From Paracoccaceae bacterium (lineage in GTDB: Bacteria > Pseudomonadota > Alphaproteobacteria > Rhodobacterales > Rhodobacteraceae): DNA of 6,618 nucleotides. Under the pieces are notes generated by a model. The model ran no database searches. It was not told where the DNA came from and worked only from the letters and a program-made list of their open reading frames with translations. Positions 6,600 to 6,618 of this stretch are shown here, one piece after another (the stretch's first letter is position 1; each line of letters begins with the position of its first letter). The translations under genes and the position numbers were made by a program. The stretch lies in assembly GCA_021767525.1 (NCBI GenBank), contig JAASTF010000176.1, positions 1 through 6,618 of the forward strand. The letters are read 5' to 3'.

Positions 6600-6618
6600 A
6601 CCGTCATGTGCCGAATTA
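6577..6618 (+). CDS. possible start of a plus-strand gene, cut by the right window edge
   Basis: AGGGAGGT (6563-6570) is a near-perfect Shine-Dalgarno sequence. ATG codons in one frame follow at 6571, 6577 and 6580; the ones at 6577 and 6580 are 6 and 9 bases from it, which fits best. The frame reads MMRNWSSSPSCAEL and is open to the edge. I do not recognise it, and 14 codons are too few to judge. It lies 51 bases after the M24 stop with a minus-strand terminator between them, so it could also be a chance match on the complement of a minus-strand RNA. Confidence 0.3.
   Translation, partial: MMRNWSSSPSCAEL

Overview
The window looks like chromosomal DNA from an alphaproteobacterium of the Rhodobacterales type. 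It is strongly GC-rich and genes prefer G or C at third codon positions. A purL-bolA-grxD cluster of this kind is familiar to me from Rhodobacterales and related groups, and the CGFS glutaredoxin reads like Rhodobacter-type homologues. The assignment rests on gene order and recalled protein similarity, not on a search.

Layout. Bases 1-106 hold little: a 14-bp palindrome and a possible N-terminus of a minus-strand gene leaving the left edge. A good minus-strand intrinsic terminator (107-140) ends the main minus-strand operon, which is transcribed right to left: a 168-aa protein of unknown function (4271-3765), small-type purL (3672-1513), bolA (1441-1205), an 89-aa single-pass membrane protein with a His-rich tail (1200-931), an 84-aa single-pass membrane protein with an acidic Asp-Pro tail (836-582), and grxD (559-197). 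PurL makes formylglycinamidine ribonucleotide in purine synthesis; its partners PurS and PurQ are not next to it here. BolA and the CGFS glutaredoxin are known partners that share a [2Fe-2S] cluster, so the downstream half of the operon is probably an iron-sulfur/iron-status module with two membrane proteins of unknown role in the middle.

From a 113-bp divergent intergenic region, a two-gene plus-strand operon runs the other way: a PLP fold-type II enzyme resembling diaminopropionate ammonia-lyase (4385-5395) and an M24 (pita-bread fold) metallohydrolase (5392-6525), joined by a 4-base ATGA overlap. Both look related to, but not the same as, their best-known relatives. The lyase-like protein lacks one of the two catalytic Asp residues of diaminopropionate ammonia-lyase. 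The M24 protein keeps all five metal ligands but lacks two active-site His residues typical of Pro-specific peptidases. They may form a small amino-acid-derivative catabolic pathway.

The last 90 bases hold a hairpin that reads as an intrinsic terminator on the minus strand, overlapping the M24 stop codon, followed by a strong Shine-Dalgarno sequence and a possible plus-strand start that runs off the window. No mobile elements, CRISPR arrays, tRNA or rRNA genes were seen. Nothing here is clearly a new defence or mobile system; the most unusual points are the altered active sites in the lyase/M24 pair, the two membrane microproteins, and the right-edge RNA structure.
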